Positions 32,660 to 41,991 of a stretch of DNA of 64,000 bases are shown here, in pieces (position 1 is the first letter of the stretch; each line of letters opens with the position of its first letter). This stretch comes from Oligoflexia bacterium (GTDB lineage: Bacteria > Bdellovibrionota > UBA1018), in assembly GCA_903895855.1 (NCBI GenBank), contig CAITVN010000024.1, positions 1 through 64,000 on the forward strand, read 5' to 3'. Below the pieces are notes generated by a model. That model did no database searches, was not told the DNA's origin, and saw only the letters and a list, made by a program, of their open reading frames with translations. Both the position numbers and the translations under genes were made by a program.

Positions 32660-35600
32660 TCACATACCCTTGATTCCTAATTTTCGCCCACTCGAATAGG
32701 CCGAAAACTCAGGGGCGTACAAGGGCTGCACCGTTGCCGGAGAAGCTTTGAATACCCCCTCAGTTGCGGCACGCAGGCGATACTTAAGAGTAAACTCGCC
32801 CTTGGGCAGATGCTCAAAAAAGAAGTTAGTCGCGCTATCACGAACCTCTTGATACCACTGCAAGCCAGAATTCCAGTGGTGCTTTGAAGTCAAGTCGGCG
32901 GGTTCAAACCCCGCAGGCCTCGGATCTCGCAAATGAACGTACTCAAGCTCATGCTGACTGGTGACCGACAAGTGCACCTCGAGCTCGTCTCCGAGTTTCA
33001 CTTGATCATTTGCCTCAACCGACGGCCCATCTATCGCAATGAGGCGTGCCGGCCCGTCAGTGCTCACGCGCTTAAAATACCGTCGGGTGAGTTTGATAAA
33101 ATCGCCACTCGCTTCGGCTGGTAACCGCTCAGTCGAGAACTGCCAGGTAGCCGAGGCAAATAAGTAACCCGGAGTCGTCTTCTCAATCTTGATCGGCAGA
33201 ACCGATGCACCCACCTTCTCTGGCGCAATCGCGATTTGATTTTTCTTTCCAGTATACTCAGTCGGATCAAACTCAAACACATGCTTCTGTACCTGAACTG
33301 GCGCATCACCCGAATTTCCAAAAGTGACTGCCGCATCTTCTTTCACTCCTAACTCACCCGTCTTAGCCAGATAGCTGGTCAAAGAATACAGAACCTCGGC
33401 GGTAGCCCGAGTTGATTTCCAGTGATTGAGTTTCTTATTCAACAAGAGCCAAAGAACCATGCCGTCAAGCCTCTTCGCGTCTGTACCCAGTTCGAGACCC
33501 GCACGCAACGCAAACGCTTGCGATTCAATCGTGTCATTGTACCAGAGCCAGCTTCGGTCTTCGGCTGTCCAATGGGTGCCTTCGTCTTCTGACGTTTTTG
33601 CGCTATCCATGACACTTTCCCAAACCAAAGTAGCGTCTTTCTTTCTACCCGCTCGATTTAGCGTTAATGCCAGATAGCCCTTGAGCAAGCCTGAATGGCT
33701 CTTCCAATGCTTAAAACTAAAATCAAGCATTTGAGCGCGCTCGGCTTCGGTAAATACCTCTTGCCCGAATTTCGAGGTTTTAAACTGTGACAACACGTAA
33801 TTGAGTAGCGTTACATTTTCAACACAACAACCATCGGCTATCGAAGTCTTCACAAACTCTCGCAAAAACCACTCACGGTGCAAATACTGCCAAGCCTTCG
33901 CCACCATCGGTTCGGGTACGGTCACGCCGAATTCAGTCGCCTTAGAAAAACCGTGCAGCAGATAGACTGTGGTAAATAGCGAATCGGGCCCCCCCGCAAA
34001 CCACGGAAAAGCCCCCGAAGAAAGCTGCAACTTTTCGAGCTTTTCAATACTCTGTCGTTCAAGGGCCTTTGAAACCTTCGGGTCAAGCACCGCCCGAAGC
34101 CTCTCGTCGGGCTCAGACGAGCCGGCGCCCCCTTTTGATTCAAGAACCCAAGGTGACTCTTCAAGAGCCATCTTTCGATTCAAATCACTTTGGTCAAAAC
34201 TTTCAAGCGGCGTTTGACGTTGAGAAAATTTCTCAGCCATCTTTTTCACACTCGGATAATTCTTAAAAACAGAACCCAAGATTGAAGCCCCTAAGAATCG
34301 ATTGAGAATCGTTTCAGTGTTCTCATAAGGGTACTCAAACAGGTACGGCACCGCTGACAAAACTGAATAGAAAAGCTGTGAGTCTAAAGTGACATTAAAA
34401 GCTTCATTCACTCGTGACGGGTCACTTGTGCTGGCCAAATCTTTAAAAGTCAGCTCTCGAGAGCTCTTGCCCTTCAAAATAGCAAATCGCGATTGTGCCA
34501 AGTGAAAACGCCCGGGTAATACGGGCAACACTCTCAACTCACCATCTGAGGTGGTTTTTGATCTTGCCGTGACCTTGACCCCATAACTTCCCACTCGGGC
34601 GGGCGCATGAATGGGCACTTCAATCGTCGTACTCTCACGACCCTTCACTTCAAACGTGAGCCCCTGAACATCACTCGCTTTTAAACCAAAAAGTTCAAGT
34701 GCACTTTTCTGAGTTTCTAGATCAATGAGATCAAAATCAACAGTGCCAGAAAGTGCCGACGCCGTTGCATTATTCACTGCAACTTTTAATTTGGCCTCAT
34801 CACCTTCACGTAAAAACCTCGGCAAATAAGGGCGCACCATCAAGTCTTTTACCGACTGAGTCTGAGCGTTGAATAGACCACTCTCAAATCGGCGATTCAA
34901 GCCCACCAGCCACACATTCCAGCTCGTCACCGAATCAGGCACCGTGAACTCAATTTCAACTTCGCCTCGATCATTAGTGAGAAGCGTCGGAAACCAAAAC
35001 GCAGTTTCATTAAAATTGCTTCGAATAGCCTCTGGGGCATTCGAATCTTTAGCACCTTTCGCCCCTGCGCCGGCAAGCATTTGATCTACCACCGCAGGCT
35101 GTGACAGCTGAGAAACCGACGCCGACTTCGTTTTGGATGAAGACGCATCTGAATTGGGCTCAGCAAGAACGGCAGCCGGCGAAGCTGGTGGTAACGCCCC
35201 CGAGTCACCTGGAAAACTCGCACGACCTTCGTCTTGGGCTCCCGATGAAAAACCATACGCGTCAGCAGTTGAATACTGTGACAAGTGAGCGAATCGATCA
35301 CCCAAAAAAGAACCGTGCGCAGCTGATCTCGAAAACCCTTCAGAAGAGAGATACTCTCGCGGCGCAGCGCCCAGTTCGACAGAAAGCGGACCTGCTCGAT
35401 TTCGCCACGGAAAATAGCTGATCGGATCAAAAACCGAATGTCCGACAAAACTATCGAGACTTCGGTCATACATATAGGCCAAAACTTGTACCGATGCTTT
35501 TTCGACTGACTTCTGATCAGCACCCCGTACGCGAACGGTCCATTTTTCACGAGCGGCCGGAGTGATCTTATCTCGAAAGGTCGAAAAATCGAGAGTCAAT

Positions 35601-38600
35601 CGCTTATCAGCCCAAGGCACCACCAGCGATTTATAAAGTTGTACGACCTGATAATTTCGCACGGCCGTTAACGTGAAAACCAGCCCACCGCGGTCTTCTG
35701 GCTGAACCGTGAAATCGTGAAAAACTGGCGTCTTCCCACTCTTGATTTCAATCGCCTTCACCAACCGACCCGATCGGTGTATTTCTAACCAAGCCGACTG
35801 CCCTTCAAATCCAGAAAATGCCAATACCCGAAAGGCCTCTCCCACTTTCGCAGTTGGCTGGCTGAGCGCCAGAAATCCAGCAACTTTTGCTGGTGCCGTC
35901 ACACCAGCGCCCGCAACAATGAATTCCTTAAACGTTTCAAAGCGTGTGTGATACTGATCATGAGTTTCATAATACACCCGGTAAGCACCTGCCGGTAACT
36001 CAGGCAATTCGAAGTTCGCTAGACCAGCAGCATCGTGAACCAAATCTCCGGTGGCGATTTTCTCGCCATCACTCATGGCTCCTAAAGCAGCCGTCTCTGA
36101 ATATTCCGTGTTCCATCTTGGCGACCTCAGATCTTCAAGCGCTCGAGTGTCTCGCACTACTTGTTGAATTTGTAACGGCGGAGGCAACTCACTTGGCAGT
36201 AATGCATTCGACGGCTGTTCAAGTCTCACTAATCGCCAGTTCGCCTTACTTTGCCTAGCAACACCATTCAAGTCGGCCAAGCGAACAGCAATTTTTGGAC
36301 GGTTTCGATTGTGGGCGTCACTCTCAATGAATTCCGGAAAATTTTCAAATGTCCCCATCACTGCGACAAAACCGACACTAAAACCTCTCGTCGCCGTTCT
36401 GGTCTCACCGCCTTCGTCGGTGACGTCTGCAGTCAGGTCGTAGCGAAACTGAATCGACGAAGCCCCACTACCCGCTGCCAGTTTTTCATCTGCTTTCGGA
36501 GTAAACGAAATCTCGAAACTACCATCTTTTTTTAGCCGGCTCACTCCAGATCCGACCACTTGTGAACCTGAGCTATCAGAAAATCCACCCCAACCGCGCC
36601 AAAAACACCACCAAGGTAAAATCGCACTTCGGCTCACTTTCCACTGAACCTGGCCCTCGCTTACCGGCATTCCAAAATAGTACCGAACGTCTCCCACTAT
36701 TTTTGCCAATTGATTGAGTCTAAGGGGTGACTTCGGATCTTTAATGGTCGCCTCAAACGTCGGACGTTTATACTCTTCAACGCGAACCGAAGTTGAATAG
36801 GCAGAGCTATACTGTCCATAAGCGGAAGAATCATCGTTAGAGCTTGATTTGCTCGATTTAGAAGCGTCAGAAGTGACTGACCAGCTGCCAAGCAACCGCC
36901 CCGCCGGAATCACGAACTCGCCATGTCCTGCGCCAAAGGCATCGGTAGTCACAGTCTTGGCTTCAACGACTTGAAAGTTAGCATCTCGCAAGGTCACCGT
37001 CACCGTTGTCCCTGCAGCGACTTCAAAATTTGTGGGTTCGGATTTGTCAGCATGCTTGGCACCCGACCCTTCGCTCGATTTATTTTTCGGATCAGGCCGC
37101 GGACGAAAAGCTAGCGCTTTCCAACTGATCTTTTGATTGGGCCGATAGATACTGCGATCCAAATAAAGAAAGGTTCTCAAGTTCGGGCCAGAAGTCTGGG
37201 CATCATAAAAATAAAAAGGGTTTTCACTCAAGACAAGGTCACTGCCTTTTTTTGCCGACAGAAGGTGAAAATCACCTGATTTGGCTCCTGAAATACTCAA
37301 AACTGCTTCACCGCCCTTACTCGTCTGCTCAGAACTCACCTTGCGCGAATCATGATCGTAAGATCCGCGATAGAGATCGAGCTTTACCCCAGAAACGCCC
37401 TCGCCATCACCGCCCGAAACGACTCGCGTACTCAAGTCTTTCGATTGCGAATCGAGTCGATACGAAACCACGAGATCGCTGAAGTTAACTCGTACCGCTC
37501 GGCGATCATTGTCACTTCGTTCAAAGCCAGGCTTCGCTGAAGCCACGATCAAGTAAGATCCCGAAGCGTGAGTGGGTGGTGTCACTGAATAGCGATGGGG
37601 TAAATAGTCTTTGCTTGCGCCCAACTGAACACTCCACTCGTGAACCGGCTTCGTCGACAAAAGCGCTTCAATTTCTTTTTCTTCAATTGCCCAATAGTAA
37701 CTGGTTCTTGATTTTAACCGACGCTCTGGATTCACCGGGTAAGATTTAAAATACAGCGTTGAAAGGTTATTCGAAACACCGCCCAAGGTTTGCTGCCCGA
37801 CTCCATCAACTTTCATGCCCTCGAGTGAAAATTGCGGAAACTCAATCGCATCGATGATTTCACGACACCGAGCGGCACCAACGCTTTTCGGAAAGGCCTC
37901 GATTCCGGCCTGGGCAACTTGCCGTGCATGCACCTCGCGATCAGCGTTTTTTTCTTCTCGCAACATCTGCGCAACGCTCGCCATCACCATAGTGACCCAA
38001 GAGTCTTGCTTCGTGGCCGAGACGATTTTTTCTAGCGATTTGCGAATGATCACTCGTTCATCGGCCGAAGTAAAAGAACCGCGAAGTTTTTCATGCAAGA
38101 CCCTCTGCGCTTCGAGAGTAGCCGAGAGGTGACCCCTTTTCTTGTGCCAAGCTCCAAGGTCGCTGAGAATCAGAGAAAGCTTCTGTAACGGGTGCTGAGC
38201 CGTAGTAAAAAAGAGCCCAGCTTTCGCTTTACTCGATTGATCAGGCGACGCATGACCCGAAAGCAAATTTTTGAGATCTAACTCATAAACGCTATTGAGT
38301 TGAACTGGGGTCCAACTCGAGCGCTGTTCAAGCAAGTCGGCAAAAATATAGGTCAAGGTATCTCGCAAGGTAGGTCGAACCCCCTCTGGAAACGTATTTG
38401 CAATCAAGGTTCCATCGAGTGCATTTCGCTGATACTGCGCCAGTTTCTCTCTCTCACCCCAAAGTTCATCACAAACCTCAAAGGCTAACTCAAATAACTG
38501 CTCAGCTGTCAGGGTTTTATAATCAAGGGCAGACCCGACAACGCGATCTCGCTTTTCTCTTTGTCGAATCTCAAACGAATAGCGATGATGATAGATCAGT

Positions 38601-39004
38601 ATCGCTTGCACATAGGTGAGCGCAACCGTCGCTCGAGCTAAGGGCTCGCTCGCACTTGGCCACGGACGAGTTCGCAATTGAGTCAGAGCAGCCTCGTAGC
38701 GGTGTAACTTGAACTCAAACGCCGCCGAACGAGCCAGAAGCTTGGCCCACTCGCCATTGTGTGGCGAAGACTTGCCCTTCTCAATGACCGCCTCAAGAAG
38801 GTCAAAAGCACTTTGAAGTTTCTGTTCGGCTTCGAATTGAGAGACCTTTGCGAGGTCTTCAGCGAACCGCTTTTCGATAGAGGCCGTGCCAGCAGAATTA
38901 GCCGAAGATCCGGTGCTTGCCATAACAATTGCTCCAATCAGGTAAAGGTGAACCCACAGTTTTCGCATGCCTGGTAATCTAGCAATCAGTGACCGGCTCG
39001 GCAA
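32660..39004 (-). CDS. bacterial alpha-2-macroglobulin family protein lacking the thioester
   Basis: This very large exported protein (2114 residues) has a signal peptide at about 10-38. A helical, TPR-like N-terminal region is followed by the A2M core: the MG domain start YLDRSIYRPNQKISWKALAF, the A2M domain FWFPTLLTNDRGEVEIEF with VPDSVTSWNVWLVGLNRRF, and the alpha/alpha toroid beginning EYPYENTETILNRFLG near residue 1554. In thioester-type relatives this last site reads YPYxCxEQ; here Cys and Gln are both replaced (NTET). It should therefore not crosslink covalently to proteases. Bacterial A2Ms trap proteases in the periplasm or act in surface biogenesis. No partner pbpC-like transglycosylase is adjacent. 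The exact role is uncertain. Confidence 0.85.
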   Translation of the reverse strand: MPSRSLIARLPGMRKLWVHLYLIGAIVMASTGSSANSAGTASIEKRFAEDLAKVSQFEAEQKLQSAFDLLEAVIEKGKSSPHNGEWAKLLARSAAFEFKLHRYEAALTQLRTRPWPSASEPLARATVALTYVQAILIYHHRYSFEIRQREKRDRVVGSALDYKTLTAEQLFELAFEVCDELWGEREKLAQYQRNALDGTLIANTFPEGVRPTLRDTLTYIFADLLEQRSSWTPVQLNSVYELDLKNLLSGHASPDQSSKAKAGLFFTTAQHPLQKLSLILSDLGAWHKKRGHLSATLEAQRVLHEKLRGSFTSADERVIIRKSLEKIVSATKQDSWVTMVMASVAQMLREEKNADREVHARQVAQAGIEAFPKSVGAARCREIIDAIEFPQFSLEGMKVDGVGQQTLGGVSNNLSTLYFKSYPVNPERRLKSRTSYYWAIEEKEIEALLSTKPVHEWSVQLGASKDYLPHRYSVTPPTHASGSYLIVASAKPGFERSDNDRRAVRVNFSDLVVSYRLDSQSKDLSTRVVSGGDGEGVSGVKLDLYRGSYDHDSRKVSSEQTSKGGEAVLSISGAKSGDFHLLSAKKGSDLVLSENPFYFYDAQTSGPNLRTFLYLDRSIYRPNQKISWKALAFRPRPDPKNKSSEGSGAKHADKSEPTNFEVAAGTTVTVTLRDANFQVVEAKTVTTDAFGAGHGEFVIPAGRLLGSWSVTSDASKSSKSSSNDDSSAYGQYSSAYSTSVRVEEYKRPTFEATIKDPKSPLRLNQLAKIVGDVRYYFGMPVSEGQVQWKVSRSAILPWWCFWRGWGGFSDSSGSQVVGSGVSRLKKDGSFEISFTPKADEKLAAGSGASSIQFRYDLTADVTDEGGETRTATRGFSVGFVAVMGTFENFPEFIESDAHNRNRPKIAVRLADLNGVARQSKANWRLVRLEQPSNALLPSELPPPLQIQQVVRDTRALEDLRSPRWNTEYSETAALGAMSDGEKIATGDLVHDAAGLANFELPELPAGAYRVYYETHDQYHTRFETFKEFIVAGAGVTAPAKVAGFLALSQPTAKVGEAFRVLAFSGFEGQSAWLEIHRSGRLVKAIEIKSGKTPVFHDFTVQPEDRGGLVFTLTAVRNYQVVQLYKSLVVPWADKRLTLDFSTFRDKITPAAREKWTVRVRGADQKSVEKASVQVLAYMYDRSLDSFVGHSVFDPISYFPWRNRAGPLSVELGAAPREYLSSEGFSRSAAHGSFLGDRFAHLSQYSTADAYGFSSGAQDEGRASFPGDSGALPPASPAAVLAEPNSDASSSKTKSASVSQLSQPAVVDQMLAGAGAKGAKDSNAPEAIRSNFNETAFWFPTLLTNDRGEVEIEFTVPDSVTSWNVWLVGLNRRFESGLFNAQTQSVKDLMVRPYLPRFLREGDEAKLKVAVNNATASALSGTVDFDLIDLETQKSALELFGLKASDVQGLTFEVKGRESTTIEVPIHAPARVGSYGVKVTARSKTTSDGELRVLPVLPGRFHLAQSRFAILKGKSSRELTFKDLASTSDPSRVNEAFNVTLDSQLFYSVLSAVPYLFEYPYENTETILNRFLGASILGSVFKNYPSVKKMAEKFSQRQTPLESFDQSDLNRKMALEESPWVLESKGGAGSSEPDERLRAVLDPKVSKALERQSIEKLEKLQLSSGAFPWFAGGPDSLFTTVYLLHGFSKATEFGVTVPEPMVAKAWQYLHREWFLREFVKTSIADGCCVENVTLLNYVLSQFKTSKFGQEVFTEAERAQMLDFSFKHWKSHSGLLKGYLALTLNRAGRKKDATLVWESVMDSAKTSEDEGTHWTAEDRSWLWYNDTIESQAFALRAGLELGTDAKRLDGMVLWLLLNKKLNHWKSTRATAEVLYSLTSYLAKTGELGVKEDAAVTFGNSGDAPVQVQKHVFEFDPTEYTGKKNQIAIAPEKVGASVLPIKIEKTTPGYLFASATWQFSTERLPAEASGDFIKLTRRYFKRVSTDGPARLIAIDGPSVEANDQVKLGDELEVHLSVTSQHELEYVHLRDPRPAGFEPADLTSKHHWNSGLQWYQEVRDSATNFFFEHLPKGEFTLKYRLRAATEGVFKASPATVQPLYAPEFSAYSSGRKLGIKGM

Positions 39005-39035
39005 GTAGACTCGAGCGCCAAGAGAAGAATTGAGT

Positions 39036-40625
39036 CTATTTCTTCATCGCCAAGTAATCTTCATAGGTCGCGTGCTCGTAGTCTTTGACACCTAAAGAAC
39101 CGACTTCAATGACCCGATTGGCAACCGTTTGAACGAATTGTTGGTCGTGCGACGAAAAAAGCACCGTACCCACAAACTTGGTCAACGCCGTGTTGACCGA
39201 CTCAATCGATTCAAGATCGAGGTGATTAGTCGGGCCATCTAAGATGAGCACGTTCGCATCGATCATCATCATTCGCGACAGCATGCAACGAACCCGCTCG
39301 CCGCCCGACAGAACCTTCGTTTTCTTCGAAGCCTCATCGCCCGAAAAAAGCATTCGCCCCAAAAAGCCGCGAATGTAGTTTTCGCTCTGCTCGGTTGAAA
39401 ACTGGCGCAACCAATCGATCAAAGACAAATTCACTTTGTCGAAAAACTTTGAGTTGTCTTTCGGAAAATAAGAACGAGACGTTGTGATTCCCCATTTAAA
39501 ACTTCCCGAATCGGGCGTCAAATCACCCATCAAAATATCAAAAAGCGCCGAAACGGCCAGCTCAGTCTCACCGATAAAAACGACTTTGTCGTTCTTTCGT
39601 AAAGTGAAGGTTACCTTATCTAAAACTTTGGTTCCGTCGATTGTCTTAGAGAGATTTTCAACTTGCAAGAGTTGATCGCCCACTTCGCGCTCTGAACGAA
39701 AACCCACGAACGGGTATTTTCGGGTCGAGGGCAAAATATTCTCGAGCGTCAACTTATCTAGTTGTTTTTTTCGTGAAGTCGCCTGCCGAGACTTTGAAGC
39801 ATTCGCACTGAACCTGGCGACGAAGGCTTTCAGCTCTTCAGCCTTATCTTCGGTTTTTCGCTTCTTGTCTTGCATTTGTTTGAGCAAAAGTTGACTTGAA
39901 TCGTGCCAGAAATCGTAATTACCCGTGTACAATTGAATGCGACTATAATCGATGTCAGCCATGTGCGTGCACACTTGATTCAAAAAGTGTCGATCGTGTG
40001 AAACCACAATGACCGTTTTCTCATAGCCCGCCAAAAAATCTTCAAGCCAACGAATGGCTGTGAGGTCTAAGTGATTGGTCGGTTCGTCGAGTAACAAAAT
40101 ATCAGGATTACCAAAGAGTGCCTGCGCTAACAACACTTTCACTTTTTCGTTATCGCGAAGCTCTCGCATGAGCTTTTCGTGAAGGCCGGTACCAATGCCC
40201 AGGCCCGCTAATAAAACCGCCGCATCGCTTTCAGATTCCCAACCCCGAAGTTCGGCAAATCGCGCTTCAAGCTCTCCGGCGCGAACGCCATCTTCTTCAG
40301 TAAAATCAGTCTTCGCGTAGAGCTTCTCTTTTTCTTCGATCACCGAACTCAGACGTGACTCACCCAAAATCACTGTTTTCAATACCGGCATGTCATCGAA
40401 CGAAAAGTGATCTTGGCGCAAGAACGAGATTCGCTCACCCGGAGTGATCGAAACCGCGCCTTTATAAGACTGGTTTTCGCCCGAGAGAATTTTCAGAAAC
40501 GTCGATTTACCGGCGCCGTTAGCCCCGATAAGGCCATAGCAATTGCCGGGCAAGAACTTGATGTTCACATCTTCAAAAAGCTTCTGAGAACCGTAACTTA
40601 AACTAACTGCTGAGGTACTAATCAT
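39036..40625 (-). CDS. ABC-F family ATPase (YbiT-like)
   Basis: This cytosolic protein of about 529 residues has two fused ABC domains and no membrane part, the ABC-F class that acts on ribosomes. The start at 40625 (MISTSAVSLSYGSQKLFEDV) matches the family. NBD1 has Walker A GLIGANGAGKST and Walker B LLLDEPTNHLD, but its signature reads RELRDNEKVKVLL. NBD2 has a good signature (LSGGERVR), but its Walker A region reads FIGETELAVSALF, with no GKS/T lysine, and its Walker B LILDGPTNHLD has Gly for the catalytic Glu. An inter-domain linker rich in Lys (residues about 240-300) fits the P-site tRNA-interaction motif. Only one of the two ATP sites looks functional. Confidence 0.88.
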   Translation of the reverse strand: MISTSAVSLSYGSQKLFEDVNIKFLPGNCYGLIGANGAGKSTFLKILSGENQSYKGAVSITPGERISFLRQDHFSFDDMPVLKTVILGESRLSSVIEEKEKLYAKTDFTEEDGVRAGELEARFAELRGWESESDAAVLLAGLGIGTGLHEKLMRELRDNEKVKVLLAQALFGNPDILLLDEPTNHLDLTAIRWLEDFLAGYEKTVIVVSHDRHFLNQVCTHMADIDYSRIQLYTGNYDFWHDSSQLLLKQMQDKKRKTEDKAEELKAFVARFSANASKSRQATSRKKQLDKLTLENILPSTRKYPFVGFRSEREVGDQLLQVENLSKTIDGTKVLDKVTFTLRKNDKVVFIGETELAVSALFDILMGDLTPDSGSFKWGITTSRSYFPKDNSKFFDKVNLSLIDWLRQFSTEQSENYIRGFLGRMLFSGDEASKKTKVLSGGERVRCMLSRMMMIDANVLILDGPTNHLDLESIESVNTALTKFVGTVLFSSHDQQFVQTVANRVIEVGSLGVKDYEHATYEDYLAMKK

Positions 40626-40722
40626 TGTGAAAGAGTTCATAGCACATAACTGTCTGACTCAGCCTCAAAATCTTCTCACATTGACCAATCTGACAACTAA
40701 ATTCGTTCTATTTAAGCCAAAT

Positions 40723-40752
40723 TTGACATCAATTTCGTCCAGTTACCAGTAT
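40723..40752 (+). promoter_or_regulatory. possible promoter of the hsp20 gene
   Basis: TTGACA at 40723-40728 and CAGTAT at 40747-40752 are spaced 18 bp apart, 75 nt upstream of the hsp20 start. The -10 is poor. No heat-shock-factor type element (CIRCE, sigma-32 CCCCAT) was recognised in the divergent region 40641-40826, which otherwise holds no gene. Confidence 0.35.
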
Positions 40753-40826
40753 TTCTGGGCTACGCCGCGTGGCACTGAGTTTGCTTTAACCGTTAAGGGT
40801 TATTCATCAATTAGAGGAGATCATTT

Positions 40827-41393
40827 ATGGCTATCAAAAACCTACCCGACTTGTTTAGAACAAATTCGCTTTTCAACTCAGACTGGAATCCGTTTCAGGA
40901 GCTCAATCGAATGCAGCGGCAGATTGACCGAGCGCTCGACCTGACGGCGCCGCAGTGGGAATTGTCGAGAGACCTTGCGGCTGTACCTGCTTTTGCCCCG
41001 ACTTGCGATGTGCGAGAAACTGACAGTCACTTCTTGATGAGCTACGACTTGCCGGGCGTGAAAAAAGAAGACGTCAAGATTAGCCTACAAGACGGCGTAC
41101 TCACCGTGTCCGGAGAGAGAAAAGAAGAACGACACGAAAACGAACGCACCGAAAAGGGCCGCGGCCAGTACGTCGGCGAGCGTTTCTACGGTGCGTTTCA
41201 AAGAAGTTTCAGCGTGCCCAATGAAGTTAAGGCAGAGCAAATCGAAACCGAATTCAAAGATGGCGTACTCAGAGTGGCAGTACCAAAGATCGAATCTTCA
41301 AAAGCGCAACAAATCAAAATCGGCGAGGCTAAGCCTGGTTTTTGGGATCGCATGATTGGCCACAAAAAAGAAGAAACAAAAAAAGCGGCATAA
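40827..41393 (+). CDS. Hsp20 / small heat-shock protein
   Basis: The 188-residue cytosolic holdase chaperone contains a complete alpha-crystallin domain at about residues 55-160: DVRETDSHFLMSYDLPGVKK, VLTVSGERKEERHE, ERFYGAFQRSFSVPNEV and EFKDGVLRVAVPK. An N-terminal arm reads WNPFQELNRMQRQIDRALD, and the lysine-rich C-terminal tail ends KKEETKKAA. A strong TAGAGGAG ribosome binding site lies 8-9 nt before the ATG. The canonical C-terminal IxI motif is not obvious (QQIKIGEA gives I-K-I). It is followed by the baeRF-type gene, probably co-transcribed. Confidence 0.93.
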   Translation: MAIKNLPDLFRTNSLFNSDWNPFQELNRMQRQIDRALDLTAPQWELSRDLAAVPAFAPTCDVRETDSHFLMSYDLPGVKKEDVKISLQDGVLTVSGERKEERHENERTEKGRGQYVGERFYGAFQRSFSVPNEVKAEQIETEFKDGVLRVAVPKIESSKAQQIKIGEAKPGFWDRMIGHKKEETKKAA

Positions 41394-41412
41394 GAGCCGC
41401 ACAAAAAGTGCG
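41385..41412 (+). promoter_or_regulatory. two overlapping hairpins between hsp20 and the baeRF gene
   Basis: GCGGC-N6-GCCGC (41385-41400) encloses the hsp20 stop codon. CGCAC-AAAAA-GTGCG (41398-41412) reuses the last bases of that stem, so only one can form at a time. There is no T-tract. A coupling or mRNA-processing element is possible. Confidence 0.35.
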
Positions 41413-41433
41413 AAGAAAAAAGGTGGGTCTGTC

Positions 41434-41991
41434 ATGAAAAATCAATCTGTTCAAAGGCTCATAAAGAATCGAAAAAGATGGTTCGTCATCGCAAATCGAA
41501 TTGAGACGGTGATCTATCGTGACGGGCCCACCCAGCTTGCATTCGTCAAACGACTCTCGAATCCAGAGGGCCAACTGGCCGAGCGGCTTCTTGACTCAGA
41601 CAAGCCCGGTCGAGGGTTACGTCATGCAGGCAGGGCCACCATTCATCACGTCTTCGGTCGCCATTTCGAACACCACGAACAAGCAGCGATTCAGTTTGCG
41701 CGTGCCATTTCACAGGCCTTAGAGAAAGCCTACCAGGAGGCGCAGTTTACTGAGTTGGTTTTAGTCGCCGAGCCCCATTTTTTGGGAATTCTCAGATCTG
41801 AACTTCCAGCCAGCCTTAAGAGTTTGGTGTCTGAAGAAATCAACCGCGAGTTCAGCCAGGGATCTGCCAATGACTTTCGCGAATGGTTCGCCAAGCAAAT
41901 GGAAGTGAGTGACGGTGAGGCTTCAGTACCCATGTCTCACCGAAAAAAACCGGTTAAGGTTGAGCGGCAGCCACGGCAACCAAGGTATTGA
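41434..41991 (+). CDS. host-attachment-type baeRF-family protein
   Basis: I start at the ATG at 41434 (MKNQSVQRLIKNRKRWFVIA), preceded by AGGTGGG. The frame from 41356 would add only a lysine-rich tract overlapping hsp20. The 186-residue protein has features of the family annotated as 'protein required for attachment to host cells', a bacterial relative of the release-factor fold: WFVIANRIETVIY, the GRATIHHVFGRHFEHHEQAA helix start, and LVLVAEPHFLGILRSELP followed by EEINREFSQGSANDF. Such genes often accompany stress genes, and a ribosome-rescue-like role has been proposed for the fold. The last 38 nt overlap the convergent histidine kinase gene. Confidence 0.75.
   Translation: MKNQSVQRLIKNRKRWFVIANRIETVIYRDGPTQLAFVKRLSNPEGQLAERLLDSDKPGRGLRHAGRATIHHVFGRHFEHHEQAAIQFARAISQALEKAYQEAQFTELVLVAEPHFLGILRSELPASLKSLVSEEINREFSQGSANDFREWFAKQMEVSDGEASVPMSHRKKPVKVERQPRQPRY

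Noticed and set aside
36251-36535. Open frames on the plus strand inside the alpha-2-macroglobulin gene
   Set aside because: They are antisense shadows with no initiation signals or recognisable domains.
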